Below, in pieces: positions 1 to 9,197 of a stretch of 64,000 nt of DNA. Each line of letters opens with the position of its first letter. Position 1 is the stretch's first letter. Below the pieces are notes generated by a model. The model was not told the DNA's origin and did not search any database. It saw nothing but the letters and a program-made list of their open reading frames with translations. The translations under genes and the position numbers were made by a program. The DNA is taken from NCBI RefSeq assembly GCF_035825295.1, contig NZ_JAYMGI010000002.1, positions 3,787,001-3,851,000 on the forward strand, read 5' to 3'. Origin of the DNA: Actinacidiphila sp. DG2A-62. Lineage in GTDB: Bacteria > Actinomycetota > Actinomycetes > Streptomycetales > Streptomycetaceae.

Positions 1-570
1 CCCGCGCGCGTGCACGCTGAGCTGGATCGCGCCGACGAAGCCGAGGATCACCGCGGCCAGCGAGATGTAGAAGATCGCCAGGCCGCGCGGGTCGCCCTTC
101 TGCAGCGGGTTGATGTCCCGCACGGTGACCCGTACGCCGATCGAGGCGCCCACCCGGGGCGCGGTCTCCGCGAGCAGCTGTGCGACGCTCGCGCCCGAGG
201 CGGAGGAGATGTAGAGCCGGGGGCCGGGCTCGGGGCCGGGCTCCTGGAGGATCGCGAACACCTTCTGCGCCTCGACGGCGTCCCGCGCGGAGGCGTAGTC
301 GTCGTAGTGGTGCAGCTTCAGCGACGCGCCGAGGGCCTGCTCCATGCCGGCGACGAACTGCGCCCGCTTGACCTGCGAGGTCGGGATGCCGGTCACCGCG
401 GTGGGGATGCGGCGCGGGGTGGGGTTGGCCATGTTGTACGTGTACGACCCGGCGAAGAGCCCCGCGGCGGCGGCGATCAGCAGGAGCAGCACGCAGGCGG
501 GCAGGAACGGCGACCTCCTGAACGCGTCCCACCTCGACGCCCGCGCCGCACTCGCCCCGTTCTCCGCCAC
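1..570 (-). CDS. YhgE/ABC-2-like membrane protein, N-terminal part (continues past the window)
   Basis: This is the first 190 codons of a minus-strand gene whose 3' end lies outside the window. The chosen start is GTG at 570 (product begins MAENGASAARASRWDAFRR). No strong ribosome site is visible, so a start further upstream is possible. A single hydrophobic segment (about residues 24-45, FLPACVLLLLIAAAAGLFAG) is followed by a soluble extracytoplasmic stretch. A second hydrophobic segment begins at the window edge (LAIFYISLAAVILGFVGAI). One N-terminal helix, a roughly 150-residue loop and then a block of helices is the layout of YhgE/Pip and ABC-2-type permease-like proteins. The cargo cannot be told from this fragment. 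The gene diverges from hrpA. Confidence 0.6.
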   Translation of the reverse strand, partial: MAENGASAARASRWDAFRRSPFLPACVLLLLIAAAAGLFAGSYTYNMANPTPRRIPTAVTGIPTSQVKRAQFVAGMEQALGASLKLHHYDDYASARDAVEAQKVFAILQEPGPEPGPRLYISSASGASVAQLLAETAPRVGASIGVRVTVRDINPLQKGDPRGLAIFYISLAAVILGFVGAIQLSVHARG

Positions 571-707
571 AGCGCCACGGTATGCGGTGTACGTCACACT
601 CGCCTGTCGGCGCCGGGCGCCGGCACACCGGCGGTGCGGCCCCCGGCGCCGGGGGGCGCGAAACGTGTTCGCCGGGAGCGCGCCCCGGATGCGATGCTGG
701 GGTGCGT

Positions 708-3700
708 ATGCCTACCGACCAGCGCCCCGCCGACCGGGCGGAAGACCACACCGCGAGCCTCCCGGCCCTGGCCGGGAGGCTCCCCGCGCTCACGTTGCGC
801 GACGAGCAGCGCCTGGGCCGGCGCCTTGAGGGCGCCCGGCGCATCCGCAAGCCCGAGGCGCGCGCCGCGGTGCTCGCCGAGATCGGCGCGGAGATCGACA
901 AGGCCGAGCAGCGCACCGCGGCGCGCGCGGCGGCCGTGCCGCGGATCACGTATCCGCAGGAGCTGCCGGTCAGCAAGAAGAAGGACGACATTCTCGCGGC
1001 GGTCCGCGATCACCAGGTGGTGATCGTCGCGGGCGAGACCGGCTCGGGCAAGACCACGCAGATCCCGAAGATCTGCCTGGAGCTGGGCCGCGGCGTGCGC
1101 GGCCTGATCGGGCACACCCAGCCGCGGCGGATCGCCGCCCGCACGGTCGCCGAGCGGGTCGCGGAGGAGCTGCGCACGCCGCTGGGCGAGGCGGTCGGCT
1201 GGAAGGTCCGCTTCACCGACCAGGTGGGCGACTCCACGCTGGTGAAGCTGATGACCGACGGCATCCTGCTCGCGGAGATCCAGACCGACCGCGACCTGCG
1301 CGCCTACGACACGATCATCGTGGACGAGGCGCACGAGCGCAGCCTGAACATCGACTTCATCCTCGGCTACCTGGCCCAGCTGCTGCCGCGCCGCCCCGAC
1401 CTGAAGGTGATCATCACCTCGGCGACGATCGACCCGGAGCGGTTCTCCCGGCACTTCGGCGACGCGCCGATCGTGGAGGTCAGCGGGCGTACGTACCCGG
1501 TCGAGGTGCGCTACCGGCCACTGCTGGAGGAGGGCGGCGACGACGCGGACCGCGACCAGGTCACCGCGATCTGCGACGCGGTCGACGAGCTGCAGGCGGA
1601 GGGGCCGGGCGACGTCCTGGTCTTCCTGTCCGGCGAGCGTGAGATCCGCGACACCGCGGACGCGCTGAGCAAACGGCAGCTGCGGCACACCGAGGTGCTG
1701 CCGCTGTACGCGCGGCTGTCCTCGGCCGAGCAGCACCGGGTCTTCCAGCGCCCCGGCGGCAACGCGGTGCGCCGCGTGGTGCTGGCCACGAACGTCGCCG
1801 AGACGTCCCTGACCGTGCCCGGCATCCGCTACGTGGTCGACCCGGGCACCGCGCGCATCTCCCGCTACAGCCACCGCACCAAGGTGCAGCGGCTGCCGAT
1901 CGAGCGGATCAGCCAGGCCAGCGCCAACCAGCGCAAGGGCCGCTGCGGCCGCACGTCGGACGGCATCTGCATCCGGCTGTACGACGAGGAGGACTTCCTG
2001 TCGCGGCCGGAGTTCACCGACGCGGAGATCCTGCGCACCAACCTGGCGTCGGTGATCCTGCAGATGACCGCGGCGGGCCTCGGCGACATCGCGAAGTTCC
2101 CGTTCATCGACCCGCCGGACAGCCGCAACATCAAGGACGGCGTGCAGCTGCTGGAGGAGCTGGGCGCGCTCGACCCGCAGCAGAAGGACCCGCGCAAGCG
2201 GCTGACGGCCACCGGCCGCAAGCTGTCGCAGCTGCCGGTGGACCCGCGGCTGGCCCGGATGGTGCTGGAGGCCGAGCGCAACGGCTGCGTGCGCGAGGTG
2301 ATGGTGATCGCGGCGGCGCTGTCCATCCAGGACCCGCGCGAGCGCCCCTCGGACAAGCAGCAGCAGGCCGACCAGCAGCACGCCCGGTTCCGCGACCCGA
2401 CGTCGGACTTCCTGGCGTTCCTCAACCTGTGGAGCTACGTCCGCGAGCGGCAGCGGGAGTTGTCGTCCTCGGCGTTTCGCCGGATGTGCCGCTCGGAGTT
2501 CCTGAACTACCTGCGGATTCGCGAATGGCAGGACATCTACAGCCAGTTGCGTACCGTCGCCCGGCAACTGGGCATCGACACCGGAGACTCGCACAGGGGC
2601 GAGGGCCGGCGCCGGGACGACGGCGGGGAGCGGCTCGACGACGCGGTGGACCCGCAGCGGGTGCACGTCTCGCTGCTGGCCGGGCTGCTGTCGCACCTGG
2701 GCCTGAAGGACCCGGAGAAGAACGAGTACGGGGGTGCGCGCGGCGCGAGGTTCGCGATCTTCCCCGGCTCCGCGCTGTTCAAGAAGCCGCCGCGCTGGGT
2801 GATGTCGGCGGAGCTGGTGGAGACCTCCCGGCTGTGGGCGCGGGTCAACGCGCGGATCGAGCCGGAGTGGGTGGAGCCGCTGGCCCAGCACCTGGTCAAG
2901 CGCAGCTACAGCGAGCCGCACTGGGAGAAGGACCAGGCGGCGGTGATGGCGTACGAGAAGGTGACGCTGTACGGCGTGCCGCTGGTCGCCGACCGCAAGG
3001 TGAACTACGGGCGGATCGACCCCGAGGTCTCCCGCGAGCTGTTCATCCGCAACGCGCTGGTGGAGGGCGACTGGCGCACCCACCACCAGTTCTTCCACGA
3101 CAACCGCAAACTCCTGGGCGAGGTCGAGGAGTTGGAGCACCGGGCGCGCCGCCGGGACATCCTGGTCGACGACGAGACGCTGTACGACTTCTACGACGCG
3201 CGGATTCCCGACCATGTGGTGTCGGGGGCGCACTTCGACTCGTGGTGGAAGCACAAGCGGCGCGAGGACCCGGAGTTGCTGACCTTCGAGCACTCCATGC
3301 TGATCAACGAGAACGCGGAGGCGGTCACCAAGGCCGACTACCCCGACTCGTGGCGGCAGGGCGCGCTCACGTTCCGCGTGACGTACCAGTTCGAGCCGGG
3401 CGCCGATGCGGACGGCGTGACCGTGCACATCCCGTTGCAGGTGCTCAACCAGGTGTCCGCGGACGGCTTCGACTGGCAGATCCCGGGCTTGCGCGAGCAG
3501 ATGGTCACCGAGCTGATCCGTTCGCTGCCCAAGGCGATCCGCCGGCACTACGTCCCCGCGCCCAACTACGCGAAGGCGTTCCTGGACAAGGCCGTCGCCG
3601 GGCCCGATCCGCTGCCGGCCGTGCTGGCCCGGGAGTTGCAGCGGATGGTCGGCGTGCCGGTGGCCGCGGAGGACTTCGACCTGGCGAAGGTGCCGGACCA

Positions 3701-4751
3701 CCTGAAGATCACCTTCCGGGTGGTGGACGAGCGGCGCCGCAAGATCGCCGAGGACAAGGACCTGGAGGCGCTGCGGCTGAAGCTGAAGCCGAAGACCCGC
3801 GAGGCGATCACCCGGGCCTTCGACCGGGCCTCGGCGGACCCGGCGCGCGGCGGCGAGACGCCGACCGGGCAGCGCACCGGGCTGACCGACTGGACGGTCG
3901 GCACGCTCCAGCGCACCTTCGAGACGCGGCGGGCCGGGCAGCCGGTCAAGGCGTACCCGGCGCTGGTGGACGAGGGCGCGACGGTCGCGGTGCGGCTGTT
4001 CGACACCGAGGCCGAGCAGGCCGAGGCGATGTGGCGCGGCACCCGGCGGCTGATCCTGCTGGGGGTGCCGGTGAACCCGGCGAAGTTCGCCGCGGACCGG
4101 CTGTCCAACCAGCAGAAGCTGGCGTTGTCCCGCAATCCGCACGGCAGCGTGCAGGCGCTCTTCGAGGACTGCGCGACCGCCGCGGCGGACCGGCTGATCG
4201 CCGCGCACGGCGGCCCGGCGTGGGACGAGCAGGGCTACCGCAAGCTGTACGACGCGGTGCGCGCGGACCTGGTGGAGGTGACCGTGCGCGCGGTGGAGCA
4301 GGTCCAGCAGGTGCTGGCGGCGTGGCAGGCGTGCGAGCGGCGGCTGAAGGACACCAGGAGCCTGGTGCTGGTGGCCAACCTCCAGGACGTCAGGGAGCAG
4401 CTGGCCGGCCTGGTGCACCCGGGCTTCGTCACCGAGGCGGGGCTGAAGCGGCTGCCGGACGTGATGCGGTACTTGGTCGCGGTGGACCGCAGGCTGCAGC
4501 AGATGCCGACGGGGGCGCAGCGGGACACCACGCGGATGGAGAAGGTCCGCGAGATCCAGGCGGAGTACGCGGAGCTGCTGGCCGCGCAGCCGCAGGGGCG
4601 GCCGGTGCCGGCGGCGGTGCGGGACATCCGCTGGATGGTCGAGGAGCTGCGGGTCAGCTATTTCGCGCACGCCCTCGGGACGGCGTTCCCGGTCTCCGAC
4701 AAACGCGTGTTCAAGGCGCTCGACGAGGCGTGGTCGCGGACGCGGTCCTGA
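708..4751 (+). CDS. hrpA: ATP-dependent RNA helicase HrpA (DEAH box)
   Basis: A 1347-residue DEAH-box helicase, close to the roughly 1300 residues of E. coli HrpA. HrpA helicases are linked to rescue of stalled or collided ribosomes and RNA remodelling. Visible motifs are Walker A GETGSGKT at residues 109-116, DEAH at 206-209, the SAT motif about 30-35 residues later, and motif VI QRKGRCGR at 408-415. The long C-terminal part (about 700 onward) matches the DUF3418 half of bacterial HrpA. ATG at 708 was chosen; the frame stays open upstream to 582 but that stretch looks non-coding. It lies next to bldC in the same order I recall from S. coelicolor. Confidence 0.95.
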   Translation: MPTDQRPADRAEDHTASLPALAGRLPALTLRDEQRLGRRLEGARRIRKPEARAAVLAEIGAEIDKAEQRTAARAAAVPRITYPQELPVSKKKDDILAAVRDHQVVIVAGETGSGKTTQIPKICLELGRGVRGLIGHTQPRRIAARTVAERVAEELRTPLGEAVGWKVRFTDQVGDSTLVKLMTDGILLAEIQTDRDLRAYDTIIVDEAHERSLNIDFILGYLAQLLPRRPDLKVIITSATIDPERFSRHFGDAPIVEVSGRTYPVEVRYRPLLEEGGDDADRDQVTAICDAVDELQAEGPGDVLVFLSGEREIRDTADALSKRQLRHTEVLPLYARLSSAEQHRVFQRPGGNAVRRVVLATNVAETSLTVPGIRYVVDPGTARISRYSHRTKVQRLPIERISQASANQRKGRCGRTSDGICIRLYDEEDFLSRPEFTDAEILRTNLASVILQMTAAGLGDIAKFPFIDPPDSRNIKDGVQLLEELGALDPQQKDPRKRLTATGRKLSQLPVDPRLARMVLEAERNGCVREVMVIAAALSIQDPRERPSDKQQQADQQHARFRDPTSDFLAFLNLWSYVRERQRELSSSAFRRMCRSEFLNYLRIREWQDIYSQLRTVARQLGIDTGDSHRGEGRRRDDGGERLDDAVDPQRVHVSLLAGLLSHLGLKDPEKNEYGGARGARFAIFPGSALFKKPPRWVMSAELVETSRLWARVNARIEPEWVEPLAQHLVKRSYSEPHWEKDQAAVMAYEKVTLYGVPLVADRKVNYGRIDPEVSRELFIRNALVEGDWRTHHQFFHDNRKLLGEVEELEHRARRRDILVDDETLYDFYDARIPDHVVSGAHFDSWWKHKRREDPELLTFEHSMLINENAEAVTKADYPDSWRQGALTFRVTYQFEPGADADGVTVHIPLQVLNQVSADGFDWQIPGLREQMVTELIRSLPKAIRRHYVPAPNYAKAFLDKAVAGPDPLPAVLARELQRMVGVPVAAEDFDLAKVPDHLKITFRVVDERRRKIAEDKDLEALRLKLKPKTREAITRAFDRASADPARGGETPTGQRTGLTDWTVGTLQRTFETRRAGQPVKAYPALVDEGATVAVRLFDTEAEQAEAMWRGTRRLILLGVPVNPAKFAADRLSNQQKLALSRNPHGSVQALFEDCATAAADRLIAAHGGPAWDEQGYRKLYDAVRADLVEVTVRAVEQVQQVLAAWQACERRLKDTRSLVLVANLQDVREQLAGLVHPGFVTEAGLKRLPDVMRYLVAVDRRLQQMPTGAQRDTTRMEKVREIQAEYAELLAAQPQGRPVPAAVRDIRWMVEELRVSYFAHALGTAFPVSDKRVFKALDEAWSRTRS

Positions 4752-4830
4752 GTTCGACCCCGCGGCCTGACCTGCTGTACAGTCTGTCTCGCAGCCGCGC
4801 GGCCCCCTTCGGGGAAGCCCGCGCAGCCCA

Positions 4831-4905
4831 GGTCCTGTGGAGCAGTTTGGAGTGCTCGCCACCCTGTCAAGGTGGAGGCCGCGGGTTCAAATCCCGTCAG
4901 GACCG
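4831..4905 (+). tRNA. tRNA-Asp (GTC)
   Basis: A 75-nt cloverleaf. The acceptor stem is GGTCCTG/CAGGACC, the D stem GAGC/GCTC, and the anticodon stem CCACC/GGTGG with loop CTGTCAA giving anticodon GTC. The T arm is GCGGG-TTCAAAT-CCCGT and the discriminator base is G. CCA is not encoded. It lies 79 nt downstream of hrpA and is followed by a strong hairpin. Confidence 0.95.
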
Positions 4906-4918
4906 CACGCTGAGCCTA

Positions 4919-4952
4919 CGGCCCGTTTCCGCGATCACGCGGAGGCGGGCCG
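4919..4952 (+). terminator. Rho-independent-type terminator after tRNA-Asp
   Basis: An inverted repeat CGGCCCGTTTCCGC / GCGGAGGCGGGCCG with loop GATCAC, starting 13 nt after the tRNA and followed by CTTTG. Streptomycete terminators often lack a long T tract. Confidence 0.75.
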
Positions 4953-5626
4953 CTTTGCGTTCCCCCTGCGGAGGCCTTCGGGGCCTGCGCAGCTTGCGGG
5001 GGTCGGTCGCTTCCGCGGCGGGCCGGGCACGCAGTTCCCCGCGCCCCCGCAGCGGCGACACCCGGCGTCGAGGCGGCGCACGGGGGTATGGGACGGGGGC
5101 AAGTGCCGCCCAACGCACGGGTGTTGGAGGTTGGGGGGTTTGTTGCCCGGTCAACTGTCGTAATAGGGGCGGAAGTTCCTATACCCCACCGGAGGCAAGA
5201 TCCACAAGGGCGTCTCATGTGACGGGTGTCACTCAAAAAGGTCGCGGAACGTGGGAACTTGAGCGGTTCGGCGACGCCCTCGATTTAATATGTGCAATGG
5301 CACTGCCCGTCGCAGGAGCAACCAGGACCCCACGCACACCACACCCCCACGCCGGACGGGCACCCCGCAAGCACCCTACGGACGCCTCACAAGCACGCCG
5401 CGGGCGGCCCCCCGTGCCGCCACGCCCCCTCCCCGCGCACACAAAAGGATCGCACCGGACCCGGCGGAGTCCGATGCGATCCTCTTCATACCGTCAAACC
5501 AAGAAGCTGAGCCGAACCGTGGAGCGTGTCGTGCACTCCCTCCGGCCGCCCGTTGGGGGCGAGTCGGCCGTCGGGCCGGGTGGCCTGCGCGGGGTGGGGG
5601 CCCCGCTCACCGCCCGAAAACAGCTC
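4953..5626. other. Intergenic stretch between tRNA-Asp and bldC, no gene seen
   Basis: About 670 nt with no convincing coding frame on either strand. It holds one copy of the dispersed repeat GCAGTTCCCCGCGCCC (near 5031-5046), an AT-richer patch around 5160-5300, and the bldC terminator hairpin at 5446-5483. Long frames crossing it have no family resemblance and cross the tRNA, so I treat them as chance frames of high-GC DNA. Confidence 0.6.
5446..5483 (-). terminator. Terminator downstream of bldC
   Basis: The inverted repeat AGGATCGCATCGGAC / GTCCGGTGCGATCCT (minus-strand reading) has a CCGCCGG-type loop and is followed on the minus strand by TTTTGTG. It lies 144 nt past the bldC stop and is the only T-tailed hairpin in this gap. 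Confidence 0.75.
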
Positions 5627-5833
5627 TCAGGCCTCGCTGCGCTGCTGCGGAATGCCCGCGAGCAGCGCCCGGACCTCCGCCTCGCGGTAGCGGCGGTGCC
5701 CGCCGAGCGTGCGGATGGACGTGAGCTTGCCGGCCTTGGCCCAGCGCGTGACCGTCTTCGGGTCGACGCGGAACATGGTCGCGACCTCGGCAGGGGTAAG
5801 CAACGGCTCGGCATCAGGGGTGCGAGCGGTCAT
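5627..5833 (-). CDS. bldC: BldC, MerR-like developmental DNA-binding protein
   Basis: A 68-residue protein that is a single MerR-type winged helix-turn-helix with no dimerisation coil or effector domain, as in known BldC. Recognisable stretches are LLTPAEVATMFRVDPKTVTR and SIRTLGGHRRYREAEVRALL. BldC binds DNA as head-to-tail oligomers and holds back entry into development in Streptomyces. Start ATG at 5833 is preceded by GAGGAGG; the frame stays open to 5899 but the upstream residues do not fit the family. The protein appears essentially identical to the S. coelicolor one as I recall it. Confidence 0.96.
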   Translation of the reverse strand: MTARTPDAEPLLTPAEVATMFRVDPKTVTRWAKAGKLTSIRTLGGHRRYREAEVRALLAGIPQQRSEA

Positions 5834-6424
5834 GAGCGGCCTCCTCGAGAGAACCGAACCAACGCGGTTCTTTCCTCTAAATTCTGCACCTTGACCCACG
5901 TTGCCCGAAATGGGCGACGCGGGCCGAGTCGGTAATAGGACGAACGGCTTGTCCTCGGCACTACAACTACACCATCCGTCCAGCCGCGTCGGCCAAACCG
6001 ATGGATTTGCCCTCTCAGGTGTTCAACCTCGACGGAAGCCGATGGACCGGGCCATAGCGGACAGTCACCCCAACGTGACGATCAGTCACAGTTCAACCAT
6101 CTGCAACATCCCCACCTTCGAAACGAGCCCGAGGCGGGCCCGATGTCCCATTTTGGCATGACAGATGGTGATGCAGGCAAGAGTCCGGTTACGTGCTCTG
6201 CGTCACGCTTGGGCCAATACCGCCATGTCTGAGAGCAGAAGGCAAGCGAAGAGGCTCAAGAGACACGAGGAGACAACAGCCCGCACACAGATCCTTCACA
6301 ACCGGGCGAATGCGCAACCCTGGTGTGATTCCGACCACACACCCGCCCACACATCCGCCCGCCGTCCGACGCCGTCCGCGCATCCGGCCCGCCCGCCGCA
6401 CCCGCATCCCGCCCGCGTCCGCGC
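5834..6424. other. Upstream region of bldC, no gene seen
   Basis: 591 nt, unusually AT-rich for this genome between about 5870 and 6330, with no plausible coding frame. It must hold the bldC promoter, and its length fits a multiply controlled developmental gene. I could not place a -10/-35 pair with confidence. Confidence 0.5.
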
Positions 6425-7270
6425 TCAGTTGGCGAACTGCATCTCCCGCACCGCGCGCCACCGGTCGGTCAGCCGCTCGTACGCCACGCCCGCCGCCTCC
6501 GAGTCGCCCTCGCGCAGCGCCGCGAGCCCCTCGGCCACGTCCGCCGCCGAATGGTCGGCCACCAGCCGGTCCTCGCCCATGAGATGGGCCAGACCGCCGT
6601 AGTCCAGCTCCACCAGCGAGCGCGGGTGGAACTCCTCCAGCCAGCGGCCGACGTCGATCAGCCCGTCGATCAACGGCCCTTCGTCCAAGGCGTCCTTGAG
6701 CACCCGCAGCCCCCGCGCCACCCGCCGCCTGGCCTGCACCATGGGCGTGCGGTAGCGCAGCAGCGGCTCCTTGGACTCCCCCGCGCCGGCCGGTTCGTAC
6801 TCCCGCTCGTCGTCGCCGACCAGCACGAACCAGCGCACCGGCACGTGCCAGGTGGCCGACCTGATCCAGGGCCTGGCGTCGGGGTTGCGCTCGCGCCACG
6901 CCTCGTGGTCCGCGGCGGCCTGACGGCGCACCACCGGCGGCAGCATCGCGTCGAGCACCGGCTCCGGCAGCAGTTCGCCGACGTGCTCCATGGCCAGCCA
7001 GCCGCGCAGCCGGGTGCGCCACGGGCAGACGTGCGTCACGCCGCCGACCACCGCCACGAAGGCGTCCCGGCTCTCGTGCACCGGCACCGCGACCGGCGGC
7101 ACCGGCACCAGGTCGGCCAGGGACTGCCGCAGTTCGTCCTGTGCGGTGCGCCCGGCGCCCGCGGCGGCGTAGCGGTACCAGTGGGTGCGCTCGGGCTCGG
7201 GAAAGGCCGCCAGCGGCTCGTACACGCGCAGATAAGCCGCGTACGGGACCAGTACCGGTGAACCGCCCAC
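6425..7270 (-). CDS. Conserved streptomycete hypothetical protein
   Basis: A 281-residue cytosolic protein with no transmembrane segment and no motif I can name. It contains WYRYAAAG, VGGVTHVCPWRTRLRGWLAMEH and a Glu/Arg-rich helical C-terminal half. Start GTG at 7270 is chosen because GAGGGAG lies 5-7 nt upstream; an upstream start at 7327 would add Arg/Gly-rich residues that look non-coding. The position between bldC and vdh is conserved in Streptomyces as I recall, and it diverges from vdh. Function is unknown. Confidence 0.8.
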   Translation of the reverse strand: MGGSPVLVPYAAYLRVYEPLAAFPEPERTHWYRYAAAGAGRTAQDELRQSLADLVPVPPVAVPVHESRDAFVAVVGGVTHVCPWRTRLRGWLAMEHVGELLPEPVLDAMLPPVVRRQAAADHEAWRERNPDARPWIRSATWHVPVRWFVLVGDDEREYEPAGAGESKEPLLRYRTPMVQARRRVARGLRVLKDALDEGPLIDGLIDVGRWLEEFHPRSLVELDYGGLAHLMGEDRLVADHSAADVAEGLAALREGDSEAAGVAYERLTDRWRAVREMQFAN

Positions 7271-7487
7271 ACCCGCTCCCTCGCCGCCTGCGCCGTGCCT
7301 CGACGTCCGACCTCTCGATCGTCCCACGCGGGCCCCATGATCGGTCCCGCAGGGCCTACGCTGACTCCGACGAGCCCTCCGCCACCCTTACGGGGGGCTG
7401 AGCACCTCACCGGGCCCCCGACCCGAACGGGCCCACCGCACACCGCTGGACACCTCTGGACACCTCTGGACTATGGGAGTCACCACC

Positions 7488-8609
7488 GTGACCGACGTAC
7501 GACAGGCAGTACGCGAGGACGGCGCGCTCGCCACCCTCTTCCGCTCCGAGCAGGGCGGGCACGAGCAGGTCGTGCTCTGCCAGGACCGCGCCTCCGGCCT
7601 CAAGGCCGTGATCGCCGTCCACTCCACCGCGCTGGGCCCGGCCCTCGGCGGCACCCGCTTCCACGCCTACGCCTCCGACGAGGAGGCCGTGCAGGACGCG
7701 CTCGACCTCTCCCGCGGCATGTCCTACAAGAACGCGCTGGCCGGGCTCGACCTCGGCGGCGGCAAGGCCGTGATCATCGGCGATCCCGAGACGCTGAAGT
7801 CCGAGCAGCTGCTGCTCGCCTACGGCCGGTTCGTGGCCTCGCTCGGCGGCCGTTACGTCACCGCGTGCGACGTCGGCACCTACGTCGCGGACATGGACGT
7901 CGTGGCCCGCGAGAACAAGTGGACCACCGGCCGCTCCCCCGAGCACGGCGGCGCCGGCGACTCCTCGGTGCTCACCGCGTTCGGCGTCTTCCAGGGCATG
8001 CGCGCCGCCGCGCAGGCCACGTGGGGCGAGCCCACGCTGCGCGGCCGCCGGGTCGGCGTCGCGGGCGTCGGCAAGGTCGGCCGCCACCTGGTGGAGCACC
8101 TGGTGGAGGACGGCGCGCAGGTCGTGGTGACCGACGTGCGCGCGGACGCGGTGGCGCGGATCACCGCCCGCCACCCGCGGGTGACCGCGGCGGCCGACGT
8201 GCGGGCGCTGGTCCGCTCGCCGCTGGACGTGTACGCGCCGTGCGCGCTCGGCCACGCGCTGGACGACCCGACGGTGGCCGCGCTGACCGCGAAGGTGGTG
8301 TGCGGGGCGGCCAACAACCAGCTCGCCCACCCCGGGGTGGAGAAGGACCTCGCCGACCGCGGCGTCCTGTACGCGCCGGACTACGTGGTCAACGCCGGCG
8401 GCGTCATCCAGGTCGCGGACGAGCTGCAGGGCTTCGACTTCGACCGGGCCAAGGCGAAGGCCGCCCGGATCTTCGACACCACGCTGGCCATTTTCGAGCG
8501 GGCCGCGGCCGACGGAGTGCCGCCCGCGGTCGCCGCCGACCGGCTGGCCGAGCAGCGGATGGCCGACCGTACGCCGGCCGCGCGCTGGGGCCGTCCCGAG
8601 GAGGCGTGA
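7488..8609 (+). CDS. vdh: Valine dehydrogenase (Leu/Val/Phe dehydrogenase family)
   Basis: A 373-residue NAD-dependent oxidative deaminase of branched-chain amino acids (valine to 2-oxoisovalerate), which supplies precursors for branched fatty acids and polyketides. The family signature GGGKAVI is present, with the catalytic Lys at about residue 93. The Rossmann segment [16 protein letters not shown] starts near 190, and the NNQLA and [14 protein letters not shown] segments follow. Start GTG at 7488 has GGGAG 8 nt upstream; ATG at 7473 is an alternative. A small 10-bp tandem repeat (CACCTCTGGA) sits just before the ribosome site. Confidence 0.93.
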   Translation: MTDVRQAVREDGALATLFRSEQGGHEQVVLCQDRASGLKAVIAVHSTALGPALGGTRFHAYASDEEAVQDALDLSRGMSYKNALAGLDLGGGKAVIIGDPETLKSEQLLLAYGRFVASLGGRYVTACDVGTYVADMDVVARENKWTTGRSPEHGGAGDSSVLTAFGVFQGMRAAAQATWGEPTLRGRRVGVAGVGKVGRHLVEHLVEDGAQVVVTDVRADAVARITARHPRVTAAADVRALVRSPLDVYAPCALGHALDDPTVAALTAKVVCGAANNQLAHPGVEKDLADRGVLYAPDYVVNAGGVIQVADELQGFDFDRAKAKAARIFDTTLAIFERAAADGVPPAVAADRLAEQRMADRTPAARWGRPEEA

Positions 8610-8890
8610 CGGGCGCGACGCGGGGCGTGACGGGTGGTTCGCGTGACCGAGAGCACGGCCCGATAGCAAGTTCGCGCTAGAAGAAGGTAAAATGGGGCCT
8701 GACCAGGCAGGACAGGGCCGCAAACAGTGCCTTCGGCGACGCGCGTCGTGCGGGCGACGTACCGTGTGGCGTCGGAAGCAGGTACCGTTGAGGCCCTACG
8801 GACCGGTCTCCCTCCAAAGAGGCCGCTTCGCATCATGAACGCGTGTCAAGACTCGGGGCCGTTGAGCCCCGCCGTTGAGGGGGTCGAGCC

Positions 8891-9151
8891 ATGGGGCGCG
8901 GCCGGGCCAAGGCCAAGCAGACGAAGGTCGCCCGCCAGCTGAAGTACAACAGCGGCGGCACGGATCTCTCGCGTCTGGCCGAAGAGCTGGGCGCATCGCC
9001 GTCGAGGCCGGTTAATCCGGAGCCAGTCGAGGACGATGACGACGAGTTGGAAGACGACCCGTACGCTCAGTACGCGGATCTTTACAACGACGACGATGAC
9101 GATGAGGAGGAGGACGACTCCCGCTCCTCCTCCCAGCGTCGCCGCGCTTGA
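8891..9151 (+). CDS. DUF3073 family protein
   Basis: An 86-residue actinobacterial protein of unknown function. The basic N-terminus (MGRGRAKAKQTKVARQLKY) is the DUF3073 hallmark. The C-terminal half is highly acidic (runs of D/E) and ends SSSQRRRA. GAGGGGGTC precedes ATG at 8891. It sits between vdh and the convergent purM, with 281 nt upstream that holds no gene. Confidence 0.9.
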   Translation: MGRGRAKAKQTKVARQLKYNSGGTDLSRLAEELGASPSRPVNPEPVEDDDDELEDDPYAQYADLYNDDDDDEEEDDSRSSSQRRRA

Positions 9152-9164
9152 CGCCGCACGCGCG

Positions 9165-9197
9165 CTGACCCGGTCCGGGCCTCCCGGACCGGGTCAG
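9165..9197. terminator. Bidirectional terminator between the DUF3073 gene and purM
   Basis: A perfect 15-bp stem CTGACCCGGTCCGGG / CCCGGACCGGGTCAG with a 3-nt loop. It lies between two convergent genes, and the purM stop codon (9194-9196) is inside its right arm. Confidence 0.85.

Noticed and set aside
594..4862. A 1422-codon open frame on the minus strand opposite hrpA
   Set aside because: Its product is an Arg/His/Leu-rich string with no family motif and it mirrors hrpA codons; a shadow frame of high-GC DNA.
4837..5163. Open frame crossing tRNA-Asp
   Set aside because: Overlaps a clear tRNA and its terminator; no homology.
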